A stretch of DNA of 10,218 bases from an uncultured Collinsella sp. (lineage in GTDB: Bacteria; Actinomycetota; Coriobacteriia; Coriobacteriales; Coriobacteriaceae). Numbering within the stretch: position 1 is the first letter of the stretch; each line of letters opens with the position of its first letter. The translations under genes were made by a program, and so were the position numbers. Positions 1 to 6,809 of the stretch are shown here, piece by piece. Where the stretch lies: positions 1-10,218 of the forward strand of contig URTP01000073.1 in the NCBI GenBank assembly GCA_900550835.1, read 5' to 3'. The notes under the pieces were generated by a model. The model did not search any database and had not been told where the DNA came from. It was given only the letters and a program-made list of their open reading frames with translations.

Positions 1-34
1 CGCGCCGGAAATCCCCGGCGCGGCCCGCTTTTTT
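1..34 (+). terminator. intrinsic terminator, 5' half cut by window edge
   Basis: An 8-bp GC stem (CGCGCCGG at 1-8, CCGGCGCG at 15-22) closes a 6-base loop and is followed by GCCCGC and six T (29-34). If the bases just before position 1 are GCGGGC, the stem would extend to 14 bp and sit right against the T run, the standard layout. It would end a plus-strand gene lying left of the window. The missing half cannot be seen. Confidence 0.55.
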
Positions 35-52
35 GACTCACGCAGTGCCCTT

Positions 53-247
53 GCGAATCGAAGGTGAATACTTTTCCGCGAAGTGAACGAGCAAAAACGA
101 GCCCCCGAAGCATCGACACTTTTCAGACGCCGCTTCCTGCGGTTTCGCCGAGTTTTTCCTGCAGTTTTGGCGTCAAAAAGTGTGGATGCTTCGGGGGTCC
201 AAAATAGGTCGTTCACTTCGCGGAAAAGTATTCACCTTCGTTTTCGC
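53..247. repeat. large two-tier intergenic palindrome
   Basis: The outer arms, 59-90 and 209-240, are perfect 32-base inverted repeats; with a one-base bulge they extend to 53 and 247. Then come symmetric 11-base unpaired stretches (91-101, 198-208), and inner arms 102-123 and 176-197 that match at 21 of 22 positions. The centre, 124-175, is 52 bases, closed by GACGCC/GGCGTC (126-131, 169-174), and contains TTCCTGCGGTTT and TTTCCTGCAGTTTT as near-direct repeats. No protein-coding sense was seen. It lies between the terminator of the leftmost deglycase gene and the left edge. It resembles a MITE- or REP-like element or a structured RNA; no transposase is present. The element at 6591-6714 has the same layout. 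Confidence 0.8.
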
Positions 248-274
248 GCAGACACGAATCCGGCCGCCACAACG

Positions 275-308
275 CAAAACGGGGCCCGCGCGCAGCGCAG
301 ACCCCGTC
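275..308 (-). terminator. probable terminator of the leftmost SIS deglycase gene
   Basis: Read on the minus strand, ACGGGG and CCCCGT (302-307 and 279-284) form a 6-bp stem around a GC-rich loop, followed by TTTTGCGTT. It starts 22 bases after the TAG stop of the SIS gene. The U-tract is short and the loop long, so strength is uncertain; a run of six T also precedes the stem. Confidence 0.5.
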
Positions 309-329
309 AAAAAAGATAATTCCCGTTAC

Positions 330-1298
330 CTAGTACTGCTCGATGCCCATGTAGCGACGAACCTCGGGGCTGCGGTCGAACACCTTGCCGCGGGCGGCGC
401 GCAGCTCGCAGCTCATGTTGTAGAAGAAGATCGGCTCCAGGTACGAACGCACGCTGGCAGGCACGTCGCCCACGCCGTACTCGAGTGCGTCGAGCACCAT
501 GACCGTATCGGTATGCGTGTTGAGGAACGCAAGGGCACGCTCCTCCATGGGGCGGCACTCGCCCGAGCCGAGCTGCACAAAGTAGAACACGCCGGGCTCG
601 GTAGCCTCGAACGGGCCGTGGAAGTACTCGCCAGAGTGGATGTAGCAGCAGGGCTTCCACTGCATCTCCATGAGCGAGCAGATCGCCATGGCATAGGTCT
701 GGCTAAAGTTGGGGCCGGAGCCCAGGATATAGAAGAACTTGTGCTGCTGGCAGAGCTCGGCAAAGCGATCGCCCAGCTCGGCGTTAACCTTCTCGCGGGC
801 GGCGGGCAGCAGCGCGTCCATCTGCTTAAGGCCGGTGTACATGTCGGCGAGCGCCTCGTAGCCCTCCTGCTGGTCGAGCAGCTCGGCAGCCATCAGCACG
901 CCGATGCCCTGCGGGACCTCGGCCTGCGACTCGCCCTTGCCCCACGGATAGACCCAGGTGGTCCACTTGCCGTTGTCGATCTTGGAGCCCGCGTAGTCGG
1001 TCATGGTCACGACCTCGGCGCCGGCAGCCAGCGCCATCTCGCAGGCATCGACGACCTCCTGCGTATTGCCGCTGTGGCTGCAGGCGACGGCGAGGGACTT
1101 CGGCCCCAGGCTCTTGGGCGCCATCAGGCAAAACTCGCGTGCCGTGTAGACCGTCGAGGCAAACGTGGTGGCCTCGCGCTTGAGCAGCTCGTTAGCCGGC
1201 ATCAGGTCGATCATCGAACCGCCGCAGGCGATCCAAAAGACGTTCTCGATCTTACCCTTGCGCTCGATAATTTCCTGAATCAGATCGTGTGCGTTCAC
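330..1298 (-). CDS. SIS-domain sugar-phosphate deglycase, FrlB/FraB/GfrF type
   Basis: A 322-residue cytoplasmic enzyme with two SIS (sugar isomerase) domains. The first contains ACGGSM (24-29) and the phosphate-binding loop SHSGNTQE (74-81); the second contains GSGPN (193-197). Glu211 (in EMQW) and His227 (in SGEYFHGP) are 16 residues apart, the spacing I recall for the catalytic Glu/His pair of Salmonella FraB. The end, RRYMGIEQY, matches the RRYYGGLVEY end of E. coli FrlB. Family members split Amadori 6-phosphates such as fructoselysine-6-P or glucoselysine-6-P into a sugar phosphate and an amino acid; the exact substrate cannot be read from sequence. The start is GTG with AAGGAGGA eight bases upstream. 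It is transcribed alone after the regulator at 1443-2210, from a promoter with operator-like repeats, and is a paralog of the gene at 7599-8582. Confidence 0.85.
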   Translation of the reverse strand: MNAHDLIQEIIERKGKIENVFWIACGGSMIDLMPANELLKREATTFASTVYTAREFCLMAPKSLGPKSLAVACSHSGNTQEVVDACEMALAAGAEVVTMTDYAGSKIDNGKWTTWVYPWGKGESQAEVPQGIGVLMAAELLDQQEGYEALADMYTGLKQMDALLPAAREKVNAELGDRFAELCQQHKFFYILGSGPNFSQTYAMAICSLMEMQWKPCCYIHSGEYFHGPFEATEPGVFYFVQLGSGECRPMEERALAFLNTHTDTVMVLDALEYGVGDVPASVRSYLEPIFFYNMSCELRAARGKVFDRSPEVRRYMGIEQY

Positions 1299-1354
1299 GG
1301 TGACGCTCCTCCTTGTGTGGCGGCTTTGAGCGACGGCAGCTCGTACCTGCGGTC

Positions 1355-1371
1355 GTTCTATGTTGTCCTAT
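1355..1371 (-). promoter_or_regulatory. candidate GntR/HutC operator, start-site proximal
   Basis: GTTCTATGTTGTCCTAT on the plus strand holds two TTCTAT-like hexamers (second TCCTAT) with a 10-base period, one helical turn. It touches the -10 box and would cover the transcription start, so a bound regulator should block RNA polymerase. A copy with one difference lies at 1417-1433. The regulator encoded just upstream (1443-2210) is the natural candidate. Confidence 0.5.
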
Positions 1372-1399
1372 TTATAGCACGCACGACGACGCTCGTGAA
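1371..1399 (-). promoter_or_regulatory. sigma70-type promoter of the 330-1298 deglycase gene
   Basis: On the minus strand TTCACG (1394-1399, -35) is separated by exactly 17 bases from TATAAA (1371-1376, -10), and TG one base upstream makes an extended -10. The expected start of transcription, about 7 bases further, falls inside the operator-like motif at 1355-1371. The leader is about 65 bases and ends in a strong ribosome binding site. Confidence 0.6.
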
Positions 1400-1416
1400 G
1401 CCATTTCGCCAAACTT

Positions 1417-1433
1417 GTTCTATGTTGTTCTAT
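1417..1433 (-). promoter_or_regulatory. candidate GntR/HutC operator, upstream copy
   Basis: GTTCTATGTTGTTCTAT matches the site at 1355-1371 at 16 of 17 bases and sits 62 bp away (start to start), about six helical turns, upstream of the -35 box. This spacing would allow looping or cooperative binding. It lies ten bases after the stop of the GntR gene. Confidence 0.5.
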
Positions 1434-1442
1434 CTGTGGATG

Positions 1443-2210
1443 TTAAATGTCGAACACGTAGCGCGAGCCCACGATCTTTTGGCGCCCGAGCAGCAGGGGG
1501 CGCTCGTCTGCATCGGTAAAATACGCCTCCATATAGAAGAGCGGCTCGCCGACCGGCACCTCCAGCAGCGGGGCCGCCTGGGCATCCGCCAGCGCAATCT
1601 CCACGGTGCAGGGGTCGGACTTGAGCGGCGCGCGACCCGAATGCTCGGCAACGAGCGAGAAGATCGAGTTGTCGGCGAGGTCCTTATCGGCAAGCGTCTG
1701 CAGGTAGGGATGGTCGGCGAGCACAAAGGCGTTGTTCTCGAGCATGACGGGCACGCCGTCTGCCGTGCGCACGCGCTCGACCACAATGAGCTCGCAGCCG
1801 GGTTCCACGCCAAAAAATGCCGCGTCCTCGTGCGTCGCCGCAACCACCGTGCGCGACACCAGGCGCGCTCCGGCCACCATGTCGTTGGCGGCGCAACCCT
1901 CGGAAAAGCTCTGGACGTCGCCTTTCTGAACAATCTTGCGCTTGAGCTTGGGAGCGCACACAAAGGTACCCCTCCCCTGCTGGCGGCTGAGATACCCCGC
2001 ACGCGACAGCTCCTCGATGGCGCGGCGCACGGTGATGCGTCCCACGCCGTAGGACTTCGCGAGCTCCATCTCGGAAGGAATACGCGAGCCGGCCGCGTAC
2101 ACGCCGCGCGCGATCTCGCCCTTTAGGTCGTCCATAACCTGCTGGTACAGCGGCACGGCGGACACCTCGGCGCGCTCGGAACGTTCGGTCTTGCTATCGG
2201 CTGCCATCAT
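1443..2210 (-). CDS. GntR-family regulator, HutC subfamily (wHTH + UTRA)
   Basis: A 255-residue transcription regulator. After a charged ~18-residue leader, PLYQQVMDDLKGEI opens a GntR winged helix (about 20-82) with recognition region GVGRITVRRAIEEL and wing QQGRGTFV. A UTRA effector-binding domain follows (about 95-250), ending in LLLGRQKIVGSRYVFDI. HutC-type proteins usually repress sugar or amino-acid operons and release DNA on binding a phosphorylated sugar or similar metabolite. The next gene downstream is a FrlB-type deglycase with operator-like repeats between, so control of that gene is the likely job. The first ATG overlaps the recQ TAA stop by one base (TAATG); the second ATG, three bases on, is better spaced from GGAG. 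Translational coupling to recQ is likely. It is paralogous to the regulator at 4508-5227. Confidence 0.9.
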   Translation of the reverse strand: MMAADSKTERSERAEVSAVPLYQQVMDDLKGEIARGVYAAGSRIPSEMELAKSYGVGRITVRRAIEELSRAGYLSRQQGRGTFVCAPKLKRKIVQKGDVQSFSEGCAANDMVAGARLVSRTVVAATHEDAAFFGVEPGCELIVVERVRTADGVPVMLENNAFVLADHPYLQTLADKDLADNSIFSLVAEHSGRAPLKSDPCTVEIALADAQAAPLLEVPVGEPLFYMEAYFTDADERPLLLGRQKIVGSRYVFDI

Positions 2211-4188
2211 TACGCTCCATCCCGTGCATGCTCGGACTCAAACTCTTCAATCGCCGCCATAAACTGCTCGCCAAAGGCGTCGGCCTTTTTCTCGCCAATG
2301 CCGTTGACCCGGATCAGCTCCTCGCGCGTTTGAGGGCGCAGGCGGCACAGGCCGCGCAGAGCCTTGTCGGAAAAGACCATATACGGCGCCATCTCCAGCT
2401 CGGTCGAGATCTCCTTGCGCAAGGCACGCAGGCGCTCGAACAGCTCGGCATCGTCGCCCACGCGCGGGCGCTGATCCAGCTCGGCCTCCTCGCGCAGCAG
2501 ATCCACCGCGCGGCGGGCGCGGGCCGAGGCCTTGCGCTTGGACGCGCGACGCTTAACGGTAAAGGCGAACGCCTCATCCTCGACCTCGCCGGCACGCGGA
2601 CCCAGTCCCACGACCGGGTACTGCCCCTGCGAGGTTGCCAAATAACCGCGGCCGCACAGCTGGCCGATGATGTCCTTGATGCGCCCGACCGATTCGCTCG
2701 ACAGCTCACCGTAGCCGCGGTCCTCGTCCAGATGCATCTGGCGAATGCGCTCGGTGTTGCCGCCGTGGAGCACATCAGCGATCAGCGACTTGCCAAAGCG
2801 CATGGGTCGCGTGGCCACATAGCGCACGGCAGCGCGGGCCATATCGGTGACGTCCTCGACCTCGAACTGCGTGAGGCAATTGCTGCAGTTGCCGCAGCCC
2901 TCGGCGTCGTCCGTGGCGGGGGCGCACCAGCCGCAGCAGCATGCTCGGCCGCGGCCTCGTCGCCAAAGTAGCGCAGCATATATTCGCGCAGGCAGCCGGT
3001 GGTATTGCAGTAGCCCTCCATCTGGCTGAGCAGACGATATCGATTTTGGAGCGCCCACGCGCGTTGCTCGTCGTCGAGCGCCTCGTCGGCCGCATCGCCG
3101 CGGTCGATTAAAAAGCGGCGCATGCGAAAATCGTTGCCGTTCCACAGCAAGTGGCAGCTGGCCGGGTCGCCATCGCGGCCGGCGCGACCCGCCTCCTGAT
3201 AGTAGGCCTCGATGCTCTCGGGCACGTTGTTATGGATGACGTAGCGCACGTTGGGCTTGTCGATGCCCATGCCAAAGGCGTTGGTGGCAACCATCACCTG
3301 AATATCGTCGTCGATAAAGGCGCGCTGGCTCTGACGACGGGCGTCGTTGCCCATGCCGGCATGGTAGCGGCCAACGCGAATGCCGCTGGGGCCCAGCGCC
3401 TCGGCAAGCTCGCCGGCGAGTGCATCGACGGTCTTGCGGGTCGAGCAATATACGATGCCGCTCTCACTCGAATGCGCGATCACATAGTCGCGCACCCACG
3501 CGGCCTTGGCCTTGTCGCCCATCTCCTCGCAGCCAAAGTAGAGGTTCTTGCGATCGAAGCCCGTCACCACCGTCGCGGGATTTTGCAGGCCGAGCATCTG
3601 CTGAATGTCCGCGCGCACACGCTCAGTCGCCGTAGCGGTAAAGGCCGCCACGATGGGGCGCTGCGGCAGGGAATCGATGAACTCACGAATCTGCAGGTAG
3701 GCGGGGCGGAAATCCTGGCCCCATTGGCTCACGCAGTGGGCCTCGTCAATGGCCACGAGCGGCACGCCAATGCCGCCGTCCGCCGCGGCCTCCTGCGCAA
3801 AGCCTAAAAAGCGCGGCTCGAGCAGGCGCTCGGGCGCCACGTACATAAGTTGGTAGCGGCCCTCGCGCGCCCGCTTGAGCACGGTGTTTTGCTGGGCCGG
3901 AGTAAGGCTGGAGTTGAGATAACTGGGGCGCGCACCCGCCGCGAGCAGCGCGCGGGTCTGGTCCTCCATAAGCGACAGCAGCGGACTCACCACAAAGGTA
4001 ATGCCGGGCAGCATGAGCGCGGGCACCTGGTAGCAAATGGACTTGCCGGCGCCTGTGGGCATAACGCCCAGCGCATCGCGACCGGCAAGGATCGCATCGA
4101 CCATGCGGTCCTGCCCCGGGCGAAACGAGGTGTAGCCAAAATAGGCGCCGAGCGTGTCGAGCGCCGTCTGCTGCATGCTATCGGTCAT
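2210..4188 (-). pseudogene. recQ: RecQ ATP-dependent DNA helicase, frameshifted
   Basis: RecQ unwinds DNA 3'-5' in recombinational repair. The first frame (4188-2782) carries the helicase core: MPTGAGKS (Walker A, 43-50), DEAH (148-151), SQWGQDFRP (154-162), TATA (184-187), motif V around FGMGIDKPN (305-313) and YYQEAGRAGRDG (329-340), plus the first zinc-site Cys399. Near residue 421 the sense passes to another frame, which supplies the other zinc cysteines (CGNCSNC), the winged helix and an HRDC domain to the stop at 2210. The break lies at or near a run of five C in the mRNA (plus strand G5 at 2918-2922); one more base would restore a ~659-residue protein (E. coli RecQ is 609). As it stands the reading is truncated inside the zinc domain and ends in about 45 unrelated residues. 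Both halves look well conserved, so this is either a sequence error or a very recent mutation. ATG start, with AGGA just upstream. Confidence 0.88.
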
Positions 4189-4276
4189 GGTTTCCTAACG
4201 TCCAAGTCATCTGCCGCCGATTATACGCCGCCACGCGGACCAGTGCCGCACGGCGGCCAGCCACGACATGGGTAGT

Positions 4277-4351
4277 CATTGGGGACGTTCTTAAACGACT
4301 AGTCAAACAAGAATATCCCTAACGACTACTCATTTAAGTCTGTCCCCAATG
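4277..4351. repeat. imperfect intergenic palindrome with GGGGAC core
   Basis: Arms 4277-4304 and 4324-4351 (28 bases each) pair with a perfect outer ten (CATTGGGGAC / GTCCCCAATG) and shared CTTAAA and TAGTC blocks further in, around a 19-base centre. On the minus strand it begins with TTGGGGACAGACTTAAATGA. It lies upstream of recQ in a 319-base gap with no gene. It looks REP-like, related by its GGGACAG core to the elements at 5316, 7451 and 8673. Confidence 0.65.
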
Positions 4352-4371
4352 AGTGTTTGGACACTTTCCGG

Positions 4372-4439
4372 ATGAGCGTGGATAATCTCCCACTTTGAAC
4401 CCGTCACCAAACCAAAAACGGGAGATTATCCACGCTCAT
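4372..4439. repeat. perfect 20-bp inverted repeat, 28-base loop
   Basis: ATGAGCGTGGATAATCTCCC at 4372-4391 is exactly repeated in inverse at 4420-4439. The loop (4392-4419) is A/C-rich and can form an alternative CCCGT/ACGGG pairing. Neither orientation ends in a T run, so it is not a typical terminator. It is only 20 bases from the palindrome at 4277-4351. Confidence 0.75.
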
Positions 4440-4479
4440 TCTGCAGATTGCCGCTCTGGCGGGCTTGCAGCGTCGGCCC

Positions 4480-4507
4480 GTTACGCGGTTTGGTAAAACC
4501 GCGTAAC
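4480..4507 (-). other. hairpin abutting the stop of the GntR gene
   Basis: GTTACGCGGTTT (4480-4491) and AAACCGCGTAAC (4496-4507) form a perfect 12-bp stem with a GGTA loop, starting at the base next to the TAA stop at 4508-4510. No U-tract follows on the minus strand, so it may be a transcript-end stabiliser or a factor-assisted terminator rather than a classical intrinsic one. Confidence 0.6.
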
Positions 4508-5227
4508 TTACATCACCATGACGTAGCGGCTACCCACGTAGTACTGTTTGCCGAGCAAAACCGGCTCATCGTTGGGACCGGTAAAGCCGGCGCGCAGGTT
4601 GAGCAGCGGATCATGCGGGGCAATGCCCAGCTCGGCCGCCTGCTCGGCATTAGCTCGAACGGCCTCGACCGTACGGTAGCCAACCGAGACAATCGGCGTT
4701 CCGCCAACACGCTCGACCTCGGCAAAAATCGACTTGTCCTCAAGATCGGCCGTCAACAGCTCACGGTAGGCGTCAAACGGCACAAAGATGTTCTCCTCAA
4801 AGATGGGCTCGCCGTCGGCCGTACGCACGCGCTTGATATGCAGTAGCAGCGCATCCTTCTGCAGACCAAAGAACTCCATCTCGTTTTGGCGCGCCGGAAC
4901 GATCTGGCGATCGACCACGTGCGCACCGGCCTTCATGCCGTTGCCGGCACACAGCGCGGTAAACGTCTGCAGCGTCGAGGCATGGAACTGACGATTGATG
5001 TGCGGTGTGGAAACAAAGGTGCCGCGGCCCTGTTGCTTAACCAGGTAGCCATCGGAGCACAACTCCTCGACGGCGCGACGCACCGTAATTCGGCTCACGT
5101 CGTACTGCTCGGCAAGCTCGAGCTCGGACGGAATACGCTCCTTGGGTGCATAAACACCTTTCTCGATCGCATCTTTGATTTCGTCATAAATCTGCTGGTA
5201 AAGCGGTGCATTTTTGGGTGCAGGCAT
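4508..5227 (-). CDS. GntR-family regulator, HutC subfamily (wHTH + UTRA)
   Basis: A 239-residue DNA-binding regulator. The winged helix (about 8-70) runs from PLYQQIYDEIKDAIEKG through SELELAEQYDVSRITVRR to QQGRGTFV, and a UTRA ligand domain fills about 82-235, ending in LLGKQYYVGSRYVMVM. Wing, recognition helix and C-terminus closely match the regulator at 1443-2210, so they are paralogs, yet the effector domains differ enough for distinct ligands. The ATG has only a weak purine stretch (AAGAG) upstream. The AT-rich leader carries an 8-base tandem repeat that may be an autoregulatory operator. It appears to be a separate unit: a hairpin follows the yitT gene upstream and another touches its own stop. 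The target is not shown by sequence; the nearby PTS and deglycase genes are plausible. Confidence 0.88.
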   Translation of the reverse strand: MPAPKNAPLYQQIYDEIKDAIEKGVYAPKERIPSELELAEQYDVSRITVRRAVEELCSDGYLVKQQGRGTFVSTPHINRQFHASTLQTFTALCAGNGMKAGAHVVDRQIVPARQNEMEFFGLQKDALLLHIKRVRTADGEPIFEENIFVPFDAYRELLTADLEDKSIFAEVERVGGTPIVSVGYRTVEAVRANAEQAAELGIAPHDPLLNLRAGFTGPNDEPVLLGKQYYVGSRYVMVM

Positions 5228-5242
5228 ATCTAATCACTCTTA

Positions 5243-5258
5243 TCGAAATATCGAAATA
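5243..5258. promoter_or_regulatory. tandem TCGAAATA repeat, possible operator
   Basis: TCGAAATA occurs twice back to back, 16 to 31 bases upstream of the ATG at 5227, inside a short AT-rich tract (about 5228-5300) in otherwise GC-rich DNA. A palindromic ATACGTAT lies just beyond. The position suits regulation of the GntR gene; a clean -35/-10 pair could not be settled. Confidence 0.3.
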
Positions 5259-5315
5259 ACTAATACGTATATAACGTCTAGTTTCATGTTACCTCATATT
5301 GATAAAACGATACAC

Positions 5316-5362
5316 CCCACCTACCAAAAAGCGACAGCTTCATTTTGGTAGGTTTTATCTGG
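5316..5362. repeat. REP-like hairpin repeat, copy 1
   Basis: A 47-base element that matches 7451-7497 at 43 positions. Its arms ACCTACCAAAA (5319-5329) and TTTTGGTAGGT (5343-5353) pair perfectly around GCGACAGC, and TTTATCTGG follows in both copies. It lies between the yitT terminator and the GntR gene. On the minus strand it can be read as the peptide IKPTK.KLSLFGRW, which also appears from copy 2, an artefact of the repeat and not a protein motif. Confidence 0.8.
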
Positions 5363-5374
5363 GCAAACGAAAGT

Positions 5375-5402
5375 CCCTCGAAAGCAACGGGGCTTTCGAG
5401 GG
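5375..5402 (-). terminator. hairpin terminator after yitT-family gene
   Basis: CCCTCGAAAGC (5375-5385) and GCTTTCGAGGG (5392-5402) form a perfect 11-bp stem with a six-base loop about 45 bases after the yitT-family stop. On the minus strand it is followed by ACTTTCGTTT, a T-rich but interrupted tail, so termination is likely but possibly leaky. Confidence 0.6.
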
Positions 5403-5446
5403 GCTCATGCGGAAGGGTTGCGCCGGGCCGGCAAAATGCCAATACC

Positions 5447-6454
5447 CTACTTGCCGTCGTCCTGCTGCAGGCTGTCCTGCTCGCTGAGGCGCGCCTGCCT
5501 GCTGGCCATGCGCGCGGGCTTGTCGGGATCGGGTACGGCCGTGGGCATGGGCTCGTCGACATGACCGCCCCACCAGCCGCCCACAAAGTTGAGCGTGTGG
5601 AACACGTTGATCACGGCGCCGGGATCAATGTCGCACACTAGCTTGATAATGTCCTGGCTCTCATAGGTCGAGACAACGGCGTGCAGCAGATACATCTTTT
5701 CGCGGCTGTATCCGCCGATGACCTCGGCGCAGCTAATGCCGTGCTGAAAATGGTCAACATAGGCGGTCATGACTTCGTCTGCCTTGCGCGTCGTGATCTG
5801 CAGCGTCACGCGGTCGTAGCGACGATAGAAACTGTCGATGGTCTTGGTCGAAATAAACTGGAACACGATGGAGTACGCCGCGTTGTCCCAGCCAAACATA
5901 AAGCCAAAGATCGCCAGGATAAAGCAGTTGAAACCAAAGATGACGCCCCAGATAGTCTTGCCCGTGTGGTTGGAGACCCACAGCGCGATAAAGTCGGTGC
6001 CGCCGGTGGATGCGCCGGACTTTAGCGCGATGGCAGCGCCCAGACCCGAGACCACGCCGCCAAAAATGATGAGCATAATCTTGTCGCCCAAAAACGGGGC
6101 AAAGTGAAAGATGTTGAGGAACAGCGACGAGAGCACGACCTGCATCATCGAGAAGATGACGAAGCGCTTGCTAATGCCGCTCCAGCATAGGAGCGCCACG
6201 GGGATGTTGAGCGCGAGCATACCGAGCGAGATGTCGATGTGGACGCCGCCGAGCGAGGTAACGCGATCGAGTAGGACCGCGACGCCGGTGAGACCGCTCG
6301 GAAGCAGGTCGGCGGGTTGAATGAACGCCTGGATCAGAAATGTCTGGAGAACGGCAGAAATGGTGACCGCCACGGCGGTGATGGCGCGGCGAACGATGGT
6401 GAGGCGGCCGAGCACGAGCACGCGGTCCGTGAGCTGTTCGATGGCGTTCGCCAC
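5447..6454 (-). CDS. YitT-family integral membrane protein (DUF161 + DUF2179)
   Basis: A 335-residue inner-membrane protein of the YitT family; no transport substrate is firmly established for it. The N-terminal half has about five hydrophobic segments, with the family motifs PADLLPSGLTGVAVLLD (about 47-63) and SGASTGGTDFIA (146-157). A soluble DUF2179 domain follows (about 213-295: DRVTLQITTRKADEV onward, with VIGGYSREK and FVGGWW). The last ~40 residues form a charged, Pro/Asp-rich tail, longer than I expect for the family. The start chosen is GTG at 6454 with AAGGGAG five to six bases upstream. The frame stays open to 6631, but that extra part is low-complexity and has no ribosome binding site. 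It lies between a HAD gene and a GntR gene; no functional tie to the deglycases is visible. Confidence 0.85.
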   Translation of the reverse strand: MANAIEQLTDRVLVLGRLTIVRRAITAVAVTISAVLQTFLIQAFIQPADLLPSGLTGVAVLLDRVTSLGGVHIDISLGMLALNIPVALLCWSGISKRFVIFSMMQVVLSSLFLNIFHFAPFLGDKIMLIIFGGVVSGLGAAIALKSGASTGGTDFIALWVSNHTGKTIWGVIFGFNCFILAIFGFMFGWDNAAYSIVFQFISTKTIDSFYRRYDRVTLQITTRKADEVMTAYVDHFQHGISCAEVIGGYSREKMYLLHAVVSTYESQDIIKLVCDIDPGAVINVFHTLNFVGGWWGGHVDEPMPTAVPDPDKPARMASRQARLSEQDSLQQDDGK

Positions 6455-6499
6455 GTAGGCTCCCTTCGAAGGCAGATGTAGTTGTGGGGCATGCCCGCG

Positions 6500-6531
6500 A
6501 TTGTAGCATGGAGCGTGCGGGGGCGCTTCAA
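6500..6531 (-). promoter_or_regulatory. possible promoter of the yitT-family gene
   Basis: On the minus strand TGCTACAAT (TACAAT at 6500-6505) is a good extended -10 element. The nearest -35-like hexamer, TTGAAG (6526-6531), is 20 bases away, longer than ideal, which fits reliance on the extended -10. The start of transcription would be about 40 bases before the GTG. Confidence 0.35.
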
Positions 6532-6590
6532 TTCGCCCTCTCTCGACAACCAAAACGGGACCGGTGACCCCACAACCAAAGGCCCAAATT

Positions 6591-6714
6591 CTAAGTGAGT
6601 AGACTTTTCGCGACCTCCCGAGCACAGCCAATAACAGCCACCTCTGTGACCTGCGGTTTTACTAAGTCAGAAACGCTTTGTGCTCGGCCTGCGCCAAAAA
6701 GTCTACTCACTTAG
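6591..6714. repeat. two-tier intergenic palindrome, second element
   Basis: The outer arms 6591-6608 and 6697-6714 (CTAAGTGAGTAGACTTTT and its inverse) pair perfectly over 18 bp. Symmetric 10-base unpaired stretches follow, then perfect 8-bp inner arms CGAGCACA (6619-6626) and TGTGCTCG (6679-6686), and a 52-base centre (6627-6678). The 53-247 element has the same order of parts and also a 52-base centre, and both centres contain CCTGCGGTTT. It lies in the 355-base gap between the HAD stop and the yitT start. No coding sense was seen. Confidence 0.75.
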
Positions 6715-6809
6715 CCCGAATCGAAGCCAAACGGATCTAAATTGATGCCAAATTAAGCCAATCTGCAGCAAATGACGCGTGAACCAGTGCTTCTCGCGGT
6801 GGATTGACA

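Noticed and set aside
53..247. CRISPR repeat or insertion-sequence end
   Set aside because: There is one inverted pair, not spaced direct repeats, and no transposase frame or target duplication could be seen.
330..1298. GlmS isomerase domain, phosphoheptose isomerase or RpiR regulator as alternatives for the SIS genes
   Set aside because: No glutaminase or HTH domain is present, and the EMQW...GEYFHGP block with the RRYM C-terminus fits the FrlB/FraB group better.
180..2126. A 648-codon open frame on the plus strand over the SIS and GntR genes
   Set aside because: It lies antisense to two genes with clear family matches. Its translation is Ala/His/Leu/Arg-rich without domain pattern, as expected opposite GC-rich codons, and it begins inside the palindrome.
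4372..4439. Intrinsic terminator
   Set aside because: The stem is perfect but the loop is 28 bases and neither strand has a following T run.
6455..6631. N-terminal extension of the YitT-family protein
   Set aside because: The added 59 residues cover the promoter-like region and have no ribosome binding site; GTG at 6454 has a good one and begins near the first membrane segment.
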